Source: Candidatus Accumulibacter regalis
Lineage (GTDB): Bacteria; Pseudomonadota; Gammaproteobacteria; Burkholderiales; Rhodocyclaceae
Length of the DNA stretch: 64,000 nt
Direction: 5' to 3'
Assembly (NCBI GenBank): GCA_000585075.1
Contig: JEMY01000044.1
Location: 37,400 to 101,399 of the forward strand
In this document: one piece after another, positions 37,855-46,734 of the stretch
Layout: each line of letters begins with the position of its first letter
Numbering within the stretch: position 1 is the stretch's first letter
Position numbers and translations under genes: made by a program
Notes under the pieces: model-generated
Databases searched by the model: none
What the model saw: the letters and a program-made list of their open reading frames with translations, nothing else
What the model was told of the DNA's origin: nothing

Positions 37855-37980
37855 ATGCGCAACAGACATTTCATGGGGCTTTCGCGGGTGCCTGGCGACG
37901 GATCTTGCGTGCATTGCGTTTTGCCCGATGCCCGGCGGCAGCGTGGACGTGTGCCGGGCATCATCGTGAGCGGGAGGTGA
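37855..37980 (+). CDS. short open reading frame in place of rseA/rseB
   Basis: A 41-codon frame starts with ATG two bases after the rpoE stop and ends 7 bp before rseC. It begins MRNRHFMGLSRVPGDG, has two Cys (SCVHC) and an Arg-rich C-terminus. It does not look like RseA, which has a conserved N-terminal anti-sigma domain and a TM segment. No clear ribosome-binding site is seen other than the end of rpoE. The C-terminal codons overlap a 10-bp inverted repeat. It may be a non-coding spacer; I record it because it replaces two expected genes. Confidence 0.3.
   Translation: MRNRHFMGLSRVPGDGSCVHCVLPDARRQRGRVPGIIVSGR
37927..37962 (+). other. strong intercistronic hairpin between rpoE and rseC
   Basis: A perfect 10-bp inverted repeat, GATGCCCGGC and GCCGGGCATC, with a 16-nt loop. 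No U-tract follows, so an intrinsic terminator is unlikely. A processing or stability element between rpoE and rseC-mucD is possible. Confidence 0.5.
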
Positions 37981-37987
37981 TTGGACA

Positions 37988-38404
37988 ATGGCCGCTGCCT
38001 GGGGGACGGTGTCTGCGGTAGAGGGCGAGCACGCCTTGGTACGCATGGACGAGAGCGGCTGCGGTCGCTGCCGCGAAGTCGGCGGTTGCGGTGGCAACCA
38101 TCTTGCCAAGCTGTTGTGCGCCACGCCGCGCACTTTCCGGGTACCCAACCCTGAACGGCGCGCGGTGGGTGAGTACGTTCGCGTGCGTATCGGCGCCGGC
38201 TCGCTTCGCCGCAGTGCCCTTGCTGCCTATGTCTTCCCCTTGCTGGCGCTGTTGATCGGGGCGCTGGCCGGTTCGGCCTGGGCAGGCGAGCTGGGTGCCA
38301 TCGGTGGTGCGCTTGCCGGTTTGCTGGTCGGCTGGCTGGGCTTGCGCCGTGCGCAACGGCGTGATGCTGCCGACCCGCGCTGCCAGCCATCGATCACATC
38401 TTGA
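37988..38404 (+). CDS. rseC: RseC/MucC family protein
   Basis: A 138-residue inner-membrane protein. The N-terminal cytoplasmic part holds a Cys cluster (C25-G-R-C28, C34 and C44), matching the family's presumed redox motif. Two TM segments follow (ALAAYVFPLLALLIGALAGS and GAIGGALAGLLVGWLGL). RseC modulates sigma-E in some species and belongs with the SoxR-reducing (Rsx) system in others. It lies in the sigma-E operon between rpoE and mucD, with GGGAGG upstream. Confidence 0.88.
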   Translation: MAAAWGTVSAVEGEHALVRMDESGCGRCREVGGCGGNHLAKLLCATPRTFRVPNPERRAVGEYVRVRIGAGSLRRSALAAYVFPLLALLIGALAGSAWAGELGAIGGALAGLLVGWLGLRRAQRRDAADPRCQPSITS

Positions 38405-38483
38405 TCTTCCTTTCCGCCGTCCCCAGATCCGTTGTATTGCTGCCGGTTTGATCGGCAATGACACTCAGGAGGTATTTGGTGCC

Positions 38484-39944
38484 ATGAAACAGCTGTTTGC
38501 GGCTTTCTTGTTGAGCGTTTTTTCGCTGCTTGGGCAAGCCCAGAGTCGCGGCTTGCCCGACTTCACCGAGTTGGTCGAGAAGCAGGGGCCGGCGGTGGTG
38601 AATATCAGTACCACCCAGACCGCACGTAGCAACGGGCGCGGCGCGCAGCCGTTCCCGTTTGATGAAGACGACCCCATGTTCGAGTTCTTTCGGCGCTTCA
38701 TTCCCCGCCAGCCGGGAGTGCCCGGTTTCCCGGGTATGCCGGGCGTTCCGGGTGAGCCGCGCGAGTTCCAGAGTCGTTCTCTTGGCTCCGGGTTCATTGT
38801 CAGCGCCGATGGTTACATCCTGACCAATGCGCACGTTGTCGATGCCGCAGATGAGATCCTCGTTCGCTTGACCGACAAGCGCGAGCTGAAGGCCAGAGTC
38901 ATTGGTGCCGACAAGCGTAGCGACGTGGCGCTGATAAAGATTGAGGCGACATCGCTGCCGACGGTCCGTCTTGGTGACCCGAATGTGCTCAAGGTCGGCG
39001 AGTGGGTCGTGGCCATTGGTTCGCCGTTCGGTTTTGACAATAGCGTGACTGCCGGAATCGTCAGTGCCAAGGGGCGCTCGCTGCCACAGGAGAACTACGT
39101 GCCCTTCATCCAGACCGATGTGGCGGTCAATCCGGGCAATTCCGGCGGACCGCTGTTCAATCTCCAGGGTGAGGTGGTCGGCATCAACTCCCAGATCTAC
39201 AGCCGTTCCGGGGGCTTCATGGGCATTTCGTTTGCCATTCCGATCGACGTGGCGATGGATGTGCAGGCCCAGCTGCGCACGGCCGGCAAGGTCAGCCGCG
39301 GCCGCATCGGGGTTGTCATCCAGGAAGTGAGCAAGGAGCTGGCCGAGTCCTTCGGTTTGAATCAGGCGATGGGCGCCGCGGTCAACGCCGTCGAGAGCGG
39401 CGGGCCGGCGGACAAGGCAGGTGTCGCCGCGGGCGACGTGATCCTGAAATTCGACGGCAAGACCGTCAATAGCTCCAGCGATCTGCCACGCATCGTCGCC
39501 GCGACCGCGCCGGGAAGCAAGGTCAAGATTCAGCTGTGGCGCAAGGGGGCCAGCCGCGAGGTGACCGTGGTGGTCGGTGAGATTCCTGAGGAAAAGCCTG
39601 CCGGTCGCGCGACCAGAAGTGGCAAGCCGGCCGAGCGCGCTGCCAATCGGCTCGGTCTGCTGGTCTCCGAACTGACCGCGGAGCAGAAGCGCGAGCTCAA
39701 GCTCAACCACGGCCTGTTGATCGACGATGTCCGCGGCAATTCGGCGCGCGCCGAGCTACGGCCCGGCGACGTCATCCTGGCCATCATCTCGCGCGGCACG
39801 AGTACCGAGTTGACCAGCGTCGAGCAGTTCAACAAGCTGTTGGCAGCGCTTGACAAATCGGCCAACGTCACCCTGCTGGTGCGGCGCGGTGAGATGCAGA
39901 CTTTCGTCACCATCAAGGGCCTCAGCGACAGGCGCGCCGAGTGA
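38484..39944 (+). CDS. mucD: periplasmic serine protease DegP/MucD
   Basis: A 486-residue HtrA-family protease/chaperone. A signal peptide (cleavage about residue 20) is followed by the trypsin-like domain with His117 (TNAHVVDA), Asp147 (RSDVALIK) and Ser220 (GNSGGPLF). Two PDZ domains follow, the first from about residue 280 (GRIGVVIQEVSK), the second near 395-480. A Gly/Pro-rich loop (QPGVPGFPGMPGVPGEP) is near residues 76-93. The frame is open upstream, but the ATG at 38484 with AGGAGGT 9 bp before fits the signal peptide. It removes misfolded envelope proteins and limits sigma-E activation; it is the last sigma-E operon protease. Confidence 0.94.
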   Translation: MKQLFAAFLLSVFSLLGQAQSRGLPDFTELVEKQGPAVVNISTTQTARSNGRGAQPFPFDEDDPMFEFFRRFIPRQPGVPGFPGMPGVPGEPREFQSRSLGSGFIVSADGYILTNAHVVDAADEILVRLTDKRELKARVIGADKRSDVALIKIEATSLPTVRLGDPNVLKVGEWVVAIGSPFGFDNSVTAGIVSAKGRSLPQENYVPFIQTDVAVNPGNSGGPLFNLQGEVVGINSQIYSRSGGFMGISFAIPIDVAMDVQAQLRTAGKVSRGRIGVVIQEVSKELAESFGLNQAMGAAVNAVESGGPADKAGVAAGDVILKFDGKTVNSSSDLPRIVAATAPGSKVKIQLWRKGASREVTVVVGEIPEEKPAGRATRSGKPAERAANRLGLLVSELTAEQKRELKLNHGLLIDDVRGNSARAELRPGDVILAIISRGTSTELTSVEQFNKLLAALDKSANVTLLVRRGEMQTFVTIKGLSDRRAE

Positions 39945-40192
39945 AGCCGACGACCCGCCTGACGCTGATATCGCGGCGCTACTGTCATCTTTGTCAGGAC
40001 ATGGAAGCGGCCCTGGCAGTCCTTGCGGAGGAGTTGGATTTTGCCGTCGAGGTGCTCGATGTCGACGCCGACGTGGCGCTGGAAAAGCGCTACGACGAAT
40101 TGGTGCCGGTCCTCCTGCACGATGGCCGCGAGCTTTGCCACTACTTCCTCGAGGTCAGCAAAGTCCGTGATTATTTGAGCGAAATCGGCTAG
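39941..40192 (+). CDS. glutaredoxin-like thiol protein
   Basis: An 83-residue thioredoxin-fold protein with a C15-H-L-C18 active site after TLISRRY. It has [22 protein letters not shown], with the cis-Pro in VPV, and belongs to the glutaredoxin-like family found after mucD in betaproteobacteria. GTG start overlaps the mucD TGA (GTGA). It probably reduces disulfides in the cytoplasm, since there is no signal peptide. The partner is unknown. Confidence 0.85.
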   Translation: MKPTTRLTLISRRYCHLCQDMEAALAVLAEELDFAVEVLDVDADVALEKRYDELVPVLLHDGRELCHYFLEVSKVRDYLSEIG

Positions 40193-40218
40193 AATCCGCG
40201 CCTTCAGGCAGTTCGACC

Positions 40219-40245
40219 AAGGGTGCCCACCGGCACCCTTTTTTT
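40219..40245 (+). terminator. intrinsic terminator of the rpoE-mucD operon
   Basis: GGGTGCC (40221-40227), loop CACC, GGCACCC (40232-40238), then seven T (40239-40245); the two A before the stem can extend it. This is a textbook rho-independent terminator placed just after the glutaredoxin-like gene and before lepA. Confidence 0.92.
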
Positions 40246-40284
40246 CAGGGGCGGCGCGGCCGAGACGGCGCCGACACGAGGTCC

Positions 40285-42075
40285 ATGCAACACATCCGCA
40301 ATTTCTCCATCATCGCCCACATCGATCATGGCAAGTCGACGCTCGCCGATCGCATCATCCACCTTTGCGGCGGACTTTCCGATCGCGAGATGGAGGCGCA
40401 GGTGCTGGACTCGATGGCCATCGAACGCGAGCGCGGGATCACCATCAAGGCCCAGACCGCAGCGCTGCAGTACCAGGCGCGCAGTGGTGAGATCTACAAC
40501 CTGAACCTCATTGACACCCCGGGGCACGTTGACTTCTCCTACGAAGTGTCACGCTCGCTCTCCGCCTGTGAGGGAGCCTTGCTGGTCGTCGATGCCTCAC
40601 AAGGCGTCGAAGCCCAGACCGTCGCCAACTGCTACACGGCGATCGAGCTTGGCGTCGATGTCATGCCGGTTCTGAACAAGATCGATCTGCCTTCAGCGAC
40701 GCCGGACAAGGCGCGTCAGGAAATCGAGGATGTGATCGGCATCGACGCCAGCGAAGCGGTATTGACCTCGGCAAAAACGGGCCAGGGCGTCGAAGACGTC
40801 CTGGAAGCGATCATTGCGCGCATTCCCGCACCCAAGGGTGACCCGGAGGCGCCGCTCAAGGCACTGCTGATCGACGCTTGGTTCGACAACTACGTCGGCG
40901 TGGTGATGCTGGTGCGCGTCTTCGACGGTACGCTGCGACCGAAGGAGAGGATACGCCTGATGGCCACCGGGTCGACGCACCTCTGCGATCAGGTCGGCGT
41001 GTTCACCCCGAAAGCGGTGCCCCGTGACGCGCTGCGCGCCGGCGAGGTCGGCTACATCATCTCCGGGATCAAGGAACTGCAGGCCGCCAAGGTCGGCGAT
41101 ACGGTGACCCTGTTTGATCGGCCGACGGCCAAGGCCTTTCCGGGATTCAAGGAAATCAAGTCGCAGGTCTTCGCCGGCCTCTATCCGGTCGAGTCCAATC
41201 AGTACGACTCGCTACGCGACGCCCTCGAGAAGCTGACGCTCAACGATGCCTCGCTGCATTACGAACCCGAGGTCTCGCAGGCGCTCGGCTTTGGTTTTCG
41301 TTGTGGCTTTCTCGGCCTGCTGCACATGGAGATCGTCCAGGAACGTCTTGAGCGCGAGTTCGACCAGGACCTGATCACCACGGCACCAACGGTCGTCTAT
41401 GAAGTACTGCTGCGTGACGGCGGCGTCGTTCAGGTGGAGAACCCGGCCAAGCTGCCGGATCTGTCGAAGACCGAGGAAGTCCGCGAACCGATCATCACCA
41501 TTACCGTCTTCGTGCCGCAGGACTACCTGGGCAATGTCATTACGCTGTGCAACCAGAAACGCGGCAACCAGGTCGACATGACCTATCACGGTCGTCAGGT
41601 GCAACTGGTTTACGAGATGCCGATGGCCGAAGTGGTGATGGATTTCTTCGACCGCCTGAAGTCGGTTTCGCGTGGCTACGCTTCGCTCGACTACGAGTTC
41701 AAAGAGTATCGTGCGGCCGACGTGGTCAAGCTCGACATTCTGATCAACGGTGAAAAAGTCGACGCCCTGTCGGTGATTCTGCATCGCAGCAACGCCATCT
41801 ATCGCGGGCGTGAACTGGCGGCCAAGATGCGTGAGCTGATCCCGCGGCAGATGTACGATGTCGCCATTCAGGCCACCATCGGCGCCAACATCATTGCCCG
41901 TGAGAACGTCAAGGCGATGCGCAAGGATGTCACCGCCAAGTGTTATGGCGGCGATATCTCGCGCAAGAGGAAACTGCTCGAGAAGCAGAAGGCAGGCAAG
42001 AAGCGCATGAAACAGGTCGGGTCAGTCGAGATTCCACAGGAGGCTTTCCTTGCTGTGTTGCGTGTCGGCAAGTAG
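40285..42075 (+). CDS. lepA: elongation factor 4 (LepA)
   Basis: A 596-residue ribosome-associated GTPase. G1 is AHIDHGKS near the N-terminus, G2/G3 are RGITIKAQT and [12 protein letters not shown], and G4 is NKIDLPSA. The EF-G-like domains and the LepA-specific C-terminal domain follow ([29 protein letters not shown]). Full length and closely like family members. lepB begins 14 bp downstream. Confidence 0.97.
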   Translation: MQHIRNFSIIAHIDHGKSTLADRIIHLCGGLSDREMEAQVLDSMAIERERGITIKAQTAALQYQARSGEIYNLNLIDTPGHVDFSYEVSRSLSACEGALLVVDASQGVEAQTVANCYTAIELGVDVMPVLNKIDLPSATPDKARQEIEDVIGIDASEAVLTSAKTGQGVEDVLEAIIARIPAPKGDPEAPLKALLIDAWFDNYVGVVMLVRVFDGTLRPKERIRLMATGSTHLCDQVGVFTPKAVPRDALRAGEVGYIISGIKELQAAKVGDTVTLFDRPTAKAFPGFKEIKSQVFAGLYPVESNQYDSLRDALEKLTLNDASLHYEPEVSQALGFGFRCGFLGLLHMEIVQERLEREFDQDLITTAPTVVYEVLLRDGGVVQVENPAKLPDLSKTEEVREPIITITVFVPQDYLGNVITLCNQKRGNQVDMTYHGRQVQLVYEMPMAEVVMDFFDRLKSVSRGYASLDYEFKEYRAADVVKLDILINGEKVDALSVILHRSNAIYRGRELAAKMRELIPRQMYDVAIQATIGANIIARENVKAMRKDVTAKCYGGDISRKRKLLEKQKAGKKRMKQVGSVEIPQEAFLAVLRVGK

Positions 42076-42089
42076 AGGGGAGTGAACCA

Positions 42090-42878
42090 GTGAATTTTGC
42101 ATTGATCCTGTTGATCCTGTTGCTGGTCAGCGGTGCTGTCTGGGCGGCGGATGCCTTCTTTTTTCGCAAGCGCCGGGCGGTCGACGCCAGCGAGCCGTGG
42201 TGGGTCGAGTATGGGGCAAGTTTCTTTCCGGTCATTCTGGTCGTCTTCGTGCTGCGCTCGTTCATCGTCGAGCCATTCAAGATCCCGTCCGGCTCGATGA
42301 TTCCGACGCTGCTGGTCGGTGATTTCATTCTCGTCAACAAATATACGTACGGAATTCGTCTGCCGGTTGCCAACCTGAAGATCATCGACATTAACAGTCC
42401 GCAGCGGGGTGACGTGATGGTCTTTCGTTATCCGGAGGATCCCTCGCTCGACTACATCAAGCGCGTGATCGGTATCCCCGGAGACAAAGTCGCCTACCAG
42501 AACAAGAAGCTGACGATCAATGGTTTGCCCGTACCGCTGGAGGAGGTTGAGGATTATCTGCATCCGGAACGGCTGTACTACTCGGAGCAATTCATCGAGA
42601 AACTGGGCGACGAGGGACATCGAGTGCTCAATGATCGGGATGCGCCGGCGTTCATTCCCCATCCCGCGCAGTTCCCGAACCGCGGGAATTGCACCTACAA
42701 TAGCGTCGGCGTGATCTGTACCGTGCCGCCGGGCGAGTATTTCGTGATGGGCGACAATCGCGACAACAGTCGTGACAGCCGCTTCTGGGGCTTCGTGCCC
42801 GAAGAGAATATTGTCGGCAAGGCTTTCTTTATCTGGTTGAATTTCAGTGATTTCAAACGGATTGGCTCGTTCGGTTGA
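42090..42878 (+). CDS. lepB: signal peptidase I
   Basis: A 262-residue leader peptidase. Two N-terminal membrane segments (residues about 2-20 and 45-60) are followed by the catalytic Ser69 in PSGSMIPTLL and Lys124 in YIKRVIGIPGD, then GDNRDNSRDSRFWGFVP. It cleaves signal peptides at the inner membrane. The GTG start at 42090 has AGGGGAG upstream and begins the first TM directly. It is coupled downstream of lepA, as usual. Confidence 0.95.
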   Translation: MNFALILLILLLVSGAVWAADAFFFRKRRAVDASEPWWVEYGASFFPVILVVFVLRSFIVEPFKIPSGSMIPTLLVGDFILVNKYTYGIRLPVANLKIIDINSPQRGDVMVFRYPEDPSLDYIKRVIGIPGDKVAYQNKKLTINGLPVPLEEVEDYLHPERLYYSEQFIEKLGDEGHRVLNDRDAPAFIPHPAQFPNRGNCTYNSVGVICTVPPGEYFVMGDNRDNSRDSRFWGFVPEENIVGKAFFIWLNFSDFKRIGSFG

Positions 42879-42889
42879 GGACTCACACT

Positions 42890-43261
42890 ATGACTATCAA
42901 GCGTCAGCGTGGTTTGGCACTTTCCGCTCTCCTGCTGTGGGGCATCGTTATTGGCCTGGTCGCCATCCTCGTCATCCGAGTACTTCCCGACGTGATCGAG
43001 TATTTCAAGATTAGGCACGCGGTCAAGGTAGTAGCCGCTGAGTCGTCGGGTAAGACCGTCCCCGAGATTCGGCAGGCGTATGGCCGCTATGCTGAAGTCG
43101 AGCATATCAAGACCTTCGGCCCGGCTGATCTGGATGTCTTCAAGGAGGACAACCAGGTGGTCGTTGGCTTTGCCTACGAGAGGCGTATCCCGCTCGTAGG
43201 CAATGTCAGCCTTCTGATCGATTTCTCCGGCTCGTCGTCGGCACGCGACTCCGGACAATGA
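42890..43261 (+). CDS. DUF4845 membrane protein
   Basis: A 123-residue protein with one TM segment (ALSALLLWGIVIGLVAILVIRVLP) and a short extracytoplasmic domain containing VPLVGNVSLLIDF-like ends (PLVGNVSLLIDFSGSS). This is DUF4845, almost always between lepB and rnc in betaproteobacteria; its function is unknown. The ATG at 42890 lies 11 bp after the lepB stop. Its TGA overlaps the rnc ATG. Confidence 0.88.
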   Translation: MTIKRQRGLALSALLLWGIVIGLVAILVIRVLPDVIEYFKIRHAVKVVAAESSGKTVPEIRQAYGRYAEVEHIKTFGPADLDVFKEDNQVVVGFAYERRIPLVGNVSLLIDFSGSSSARDSGQ

Positions 43262-43929
43262 CCGAGCGCGGATTCGAAAAGGCGTTCGGTTACAGCTTCC
43301 GGGATGGCGAACTCCTGCAGACGGCCCTGACGCATCGCAGCTACTCTTCTCCGCATAACGAGCGCTTCGAATTTCTCGGTGATGCCGTTCTCAATGCGGT
43401 TATCGCACGGCGCTTGTTCGAACAATTCCCGACGCTTCCCGAAGGCGATCTGTCGCGGCTGCGGGCCAATCTCGTACGTCAGGACAGCTTGCACCAGCAA
43501 GCGCTGGCGCTCTCATTGGGCGACTACCTGCTGCTTGGAGAGGGTGAGCAGAAGAGCGGCGGGCATCGACGCCCGTCGATCCTGGCCGATGCCCTCGAGG
43601 CGCTGTTTGGCGCCGTGTGGCTGGACGCCGGTTTCGCCGCGGCCAGCGAAGTGATCCTTCGCCTGTACCAGGACATGCTCGCGCAACTGGCGCCAGGAGA
43701 AGGGATCAAGGATGCCAAGACGCGCTTGCAGGAGTACCTGCAGGGCCGACGCCTGGCTTTGCCACAGTACGCGCTGACCAATACTGCGGGCGAAGCGCAC
43801 GCGCAGCACTTCACGGTTACGTGCACCATCGACGCCCTGCGTGTCTGCAGCGAAGGCAGCGGCAGCACGCGCCGTGCGGCAGAACAGGTGGCTGCTGAAC
43901 GAGCGCTCGACGCGGTGACCGGCGGATGA
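43258..43929 (+). CDS. rnc: ribonuclease III
   Basis: A 223-residue dsRNA endonuclease. The RNase III signature is HNERFEFLGDAVLNAVIARRL, with the metal-binding Glu and Asp. The second acidic cluster is ILADALEALFGAVWLD. A dsRNA-binding domain occupies the last 70 residues (DAKTRLQEYLQGRRL to EQVAAERALDAV). The ATG overlaps the previous TGA by 4 bp; era overlaps its end. Processes rRNA and mRNA. Confidence 0.96.
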   Translation: MTERGFEKAFGYSFRDGELLQTALTHRSYSSPHNERFEFLGDAVLNAVIARRLFEQFPTLPEGDLSRLRANLVRQDSLHQQALALSLGDYLLLGEGEQKSGGHRRPSILADALEALFGAVWLDAGFAAASEVILRLYQDMLAQLAPGEGIKDAKTRLQEYLQGRRLALPQYALTNTAGEAHAQHFTVTCTIDALRVCSEGSGSTRRAAEQVAAERALDAVTGG

Positions 43930-44810
43930 GTGAAATCCGCTCCGGACGGATCGCCATCGTCGGTCGCCCAAACGTCGGCAAGTCGACGCTGCTCAACGCT
44001 TTGATCGGCGAAAAGGTGAGCATCGTCTCGCGCCGCGCGCAGACCACTCGCCATCGCATTATGGGCATCCTCACCGCGGCAGATGCGCAGTATGTCTTCG
44101 TCGATACACCAGGTTTCCAGACCCGGCACGTCAACGCGCTCAACCAGGCGATGAACCGTGGCGTCAGGCAGGCGCTTGCCGAAGTGGACGTCATCCTGTT
44201 TGTCGTCGAAGCCTGCCGCTTAGACGACCGTGATCGCGCGGTACGCAAACTGCTGCCCGAAGGCTGTCCGGTGATCATCGTGGTGAACAAGATCGACCAG
44301 ATCAAGAACAAGGCCGAGCTCTTGCCTTATCTCACGCAACTGGCTGGCGAGGCTGAGTTTACGGCCATCGTTCCGGTCAGCGCGACGCGCCGCGCGCAGC
44401 TCGATGCGCTGCTTGGCGAAGTGCGCAAGCACTTGCCGAACGACGAGCTGCTCTTCGCTGAGGACGAGATTACCGACCGCAGCGAGAAATTCCTGGCTGC
44501 CGAGTATATTCGTGAAAAGCTCTTTCGCCTGATTGGCGACGAACTTCCGTACGGCGCCACCGTCGAGGTCGAGCGCTTCGTCGTCGACGGTGAGCTGCGC
44601 CGCATCAGCGCGGCGATTGTCGTCGACCGTGCCGGACACAAGTCAATTGTCATCGGCAAGGGTGGCGAAGTGGTCAAGCGAATTGCCTCCGAGGCGAGAC
44701 AGGACATGGAGCGGATGTTTGGCGGGCCAGTCTTTCTGGAAGTTTTTGTCAAGGTCAACTCGGGTTGGGCCGACGATGCGCAATTGCTCAAGAGCCTGGG
44801 CTACGAATAG
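43926..44810 (+). CDS. era: GTPase Era
   Basis: A 294-residue 16S rRNA maturation GTPase. G1 is GRPNVGKS, G3 is DTPGF, G4 is NKID, and the C-terminal KH domain contains the motif VIGKGGEVVKRIASEAR. Full length. It is translated from an ATGA overlap with rnc. Followed after 66 bp by recO. Confidence 0.96.
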   Translation: MSEIRSGRIAIVGRPNVGKSTLLNALIGEKVSIVSRRAQTTRHRIMGILTAADAQYVFVDTPGFQTRHVNALNQAMNRGVRQALAEVDVILFVVEACRLDDRDRAVRKLLPEGCPVIIVVNKIDQIKNKAELLPYLTQLAGEAEFTAIVPVSATRRAQLDALLGEVRKHLPNDELLFAEDEITDRSEKFLAAEYIREKLFRLIGDELPYGATVEVERFVVDGELRRISAAIVVDRAGHKSIVIGKGGEVVKRIASEARQDMERMFGGPVFLEVFVKVNSGWADDAQLLKSLGYE

Positions 44811-44876
44811 GAAGCATCGTGCCTCGCGGCAAGACGCGCCGAAGAGCTCGATGCTGGCCGGCGAGCAGGCCGGGAC

Positions 44877-45593
44877 GTGAATCCGCGGCACAAGGTCGAT
44901 GGACAGCCGGCGTTTGTGCTGCATGCCTACCCTTACAGCGAAACGAGCCTCATCGTCGATGTCTTTTCGCGCGACTTCGGGCGTGTGGCGCTGCTCGCGC
45001 GTGGCGCGCGCCGGCCGCGCTCGGCCTTGCGTGGCGTGTTGTTGGCTTTCCAGCCGCTTGAAGTCGGCTGGGCGGGTCGGGGCGAGGTGCTGACGCTGAT
45101 GAAAGCCGAGTGGCGGGGCGGACAGCCCCTGTTGGCGGGAAAAGCGCTGTTTTGCGGCTACTACCTCAACGAACTATTGATGCACCTGCTGCCGCGAGAG
45201 GATGCGCATGCTCGCCTTTTCTCGGTCTATGCGGAGACTTTGCGCCGTTTTGCCGCTGGCGCGCAGGAAGCGGACCTGCGCTGCTTCGAACGGGCGCTCC
45301 TGCAGGAACTCGGCTACGGGCTGATGCTCGACACCGACGCCGACGGTGTCATGGTAGAGGGCAACGCGCACTACGGCTACGAGATAGAGCGCGGCCCGGT
45401 ACGCCTTGCCGGGCCGGGCGACTCGCTGCTCGCGGTGAGCGGCAGGACGCTGCTCGACCTGGCGCGGGAGGATTTTTCCGATCCTCGCTCGCTGGCCGAA
45501 GCCAAGCAGCTGATGCGCACGCTGATTGGCCACTATACCGGAGGCAGGCCCCTGGCAAGCCGCCGGATCTTCAGGGAGCTACAGGAACTATGA
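44877..45593 (+). CDS. recO: DNA repair protein RecO
   Basis: A 238-residue mediator of the RecFOR pathway. The OB fold is seen at the N-terminus (PAFVLHAYPYSETSLIVDVFSRDFGRVALLARGARRP), with helical C-terminal domain (LGYGLMLDTDADGVM). The start is GTG at 44877 (MNPRHKVDG), chosen from the family pattern. It loads RecA onto SSB-coated DNA. Its TGA overlaps the pdxJ start. Confidence 0.93.
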   Translation: MNPRHKVDGQPAFVLHAYPYSETSLIVDVFSRDFGRVALLARGARRPRSALRGVLLAFQPLEVGWAGRGEVLTLMKAEWRGGQPLLAGKALFCGYYLNELLMHLLPREDAHARLFSVYAETLRRFAAGAQEADLRCFERALLQELGYGLMLDTDADGVMVEGNAHYGYEIERGPVRLAGPGDSLLAVSGRTLLDLAREDFSDPRSLAEAKQLMRTLIGHYTGGRPLASRRIFRELQEL

Positions 45594-46351
45594 TCGAACT
45601 TGGCGTCAATATCGACCACGTGGCGACGATCCGGCAGGCGCGCTGTACCTACGAGCCCGATCCGGTCTGGGCGGCGGTCGAAGCGCACCTCGGTGGGGCC
45701 GATGGGATCACCATCCACCTGCGCGAGGATAGGCGACACATCCAGGACGCCGACGTCGAGAAGCTACGTGAGCTGGCGCAGATCAAGCTCAACCTTGAAC
45801 TGGCGGCGACCGAGGAAATGATCGCCATCGCCTGTCGCGTCAAGCCGCAGATGGCGATGCTGGTGCCGGAAGGTCGGCACGAAGTGACGACCGAAGGCGG
45901 GCTCGACGTCCTCTCGCAAGAGCCCGCGCTGCGCCGGACGGTGGCCCGTTTGGCGGACGCCGGCATCATCAGCAGCGTCTTTATCGACGCCGACCCGGCG
46001 CAGGTGGAAGCCGCCGCACGCATCGGTGCGCGCGTCTGCGAGATCCACACCGGCCCTTATGCACACGCTTTCTATACCCAGGGGCGAGACCCCGAAAGCC
46101 CTGCGGTCCTGGCCGAGATCGAAAAGATCAGCGTCGCCGGGGCGGTGGCGCGCGAGCTCGGCATGCGTTTCAATGCCGGGCACGCGCTCAACTACTTTAA
46201 CGTCCAGCCGGTGGCGCAGTTGGTCGGCATCCGCGAGCTGCACATCGGCCACGCGATCATCAGCCGGGCGATTTTCGTCGGATTGCGCGAGGCGGTCCGG
46301 GAGATGAAACGCCTGCTGCGCGAGGCGCAGGCGCAGGCAACGGCCACATGA
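45590..46351 (+). CDS. pdxJ: pyridoxine 5'-phosphate synthase
   Basis: A 253-residue TIM-barrel enzyme that joins 1-deoxyxylulose-5-phosphate and 3-amino-2-oxopropyl phosphate to pyridoxine phosphate. ELGVNIDHVATIRQARCTYEPDPVWA is the diagnostic N-terminus, and GADGITIHLREDRRHIQ, KPQMAMLVPEGRHEVTTEGG and FNAGHALNYFNV follow. The frame is open further upstream through recO, but the ATG overlapping the recO stop (ATGA) is the family start. pdxJ-acpS order is conserved in proteobacteria. Confidence 0.96.
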   Translation: MIELGVNIDHVATIRQARCTYEPDPVWAAVEAHLGGADGITIHLREDRRHIQDADVEKLRELAQIKLNLELAATEEMIAIACRVKPQMAMLVPEGRHEVTTEGGLDVLSQEPALRRTVARLADAGIISSVFIDADPAQVEAAARIGARVCEIHTGPYAHAFYTQGRDPESPAVLAEIEKISVAGAVARELGMRFNAGHALNYFNVQPVAQLVGIRELHIGHAIISRAIFVGLREAVREMKRLLREAQAQATAT

Positions 46352-46734
46352 TCGCGGGTATCGGCACCGACATCGTCGCCGTGGCGCGCCTGGGTGGGCT
46401 CTACGAGCGACACGGCCAGCGCGCGCTGGCCAAGCTCTTGTCGGCGCGGGAATGCACGGAATTCGCGCGTGCCCACCAGCCGGCGCGCTTCCTCGCCAAG
46501 CGCTTCGCCGCCAAGGAAGCATTCGCCAAGGCGCTCGGGATCGGTCTGAGGTCGCCGGTGACGCTGCCGAACATCGCGGTCGTTCATGATTCACTGGGCC
46601 GCCCCCTGTTCGAGTACGCAGCACCGCTGGCCACGCTTCTCGCCCAGCGTGGGCTGGTCGCCCACCTCTCGATAAGCGACGAGAACGACTATGCTGTTGC
46701 CTTTGTGATCATGGAGCAGGCGGGGACACCATGA
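46348..46734 (+). CDS. acpS: holo-[acyl-carrier-protein] synthase
   Basis: A 128-residue phosphopantetheinyl transferase that activates ACP. The Mg-binding core is IAGIGTDIVAVARL and the second block is RFLAKRFAAKEAFAKALG, with the acidic residues. It acts on the acpP product also encoded in this window. ATGA overlaps at both ends (with pdxJ and nagZ) indicate coupled translation. Confidence 0.95.
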   Translation: MIAGIGTDIVAVARLGGLYERHGQRALAKLLSARECTEFARAHQPARFLAKRFAAKEAFAKALGIGLRSPVTLPNIAVVHDSLGRPLFEYAAPLATLLAQRGLVAHLSISDENDYAVAFVIMEQAGTP

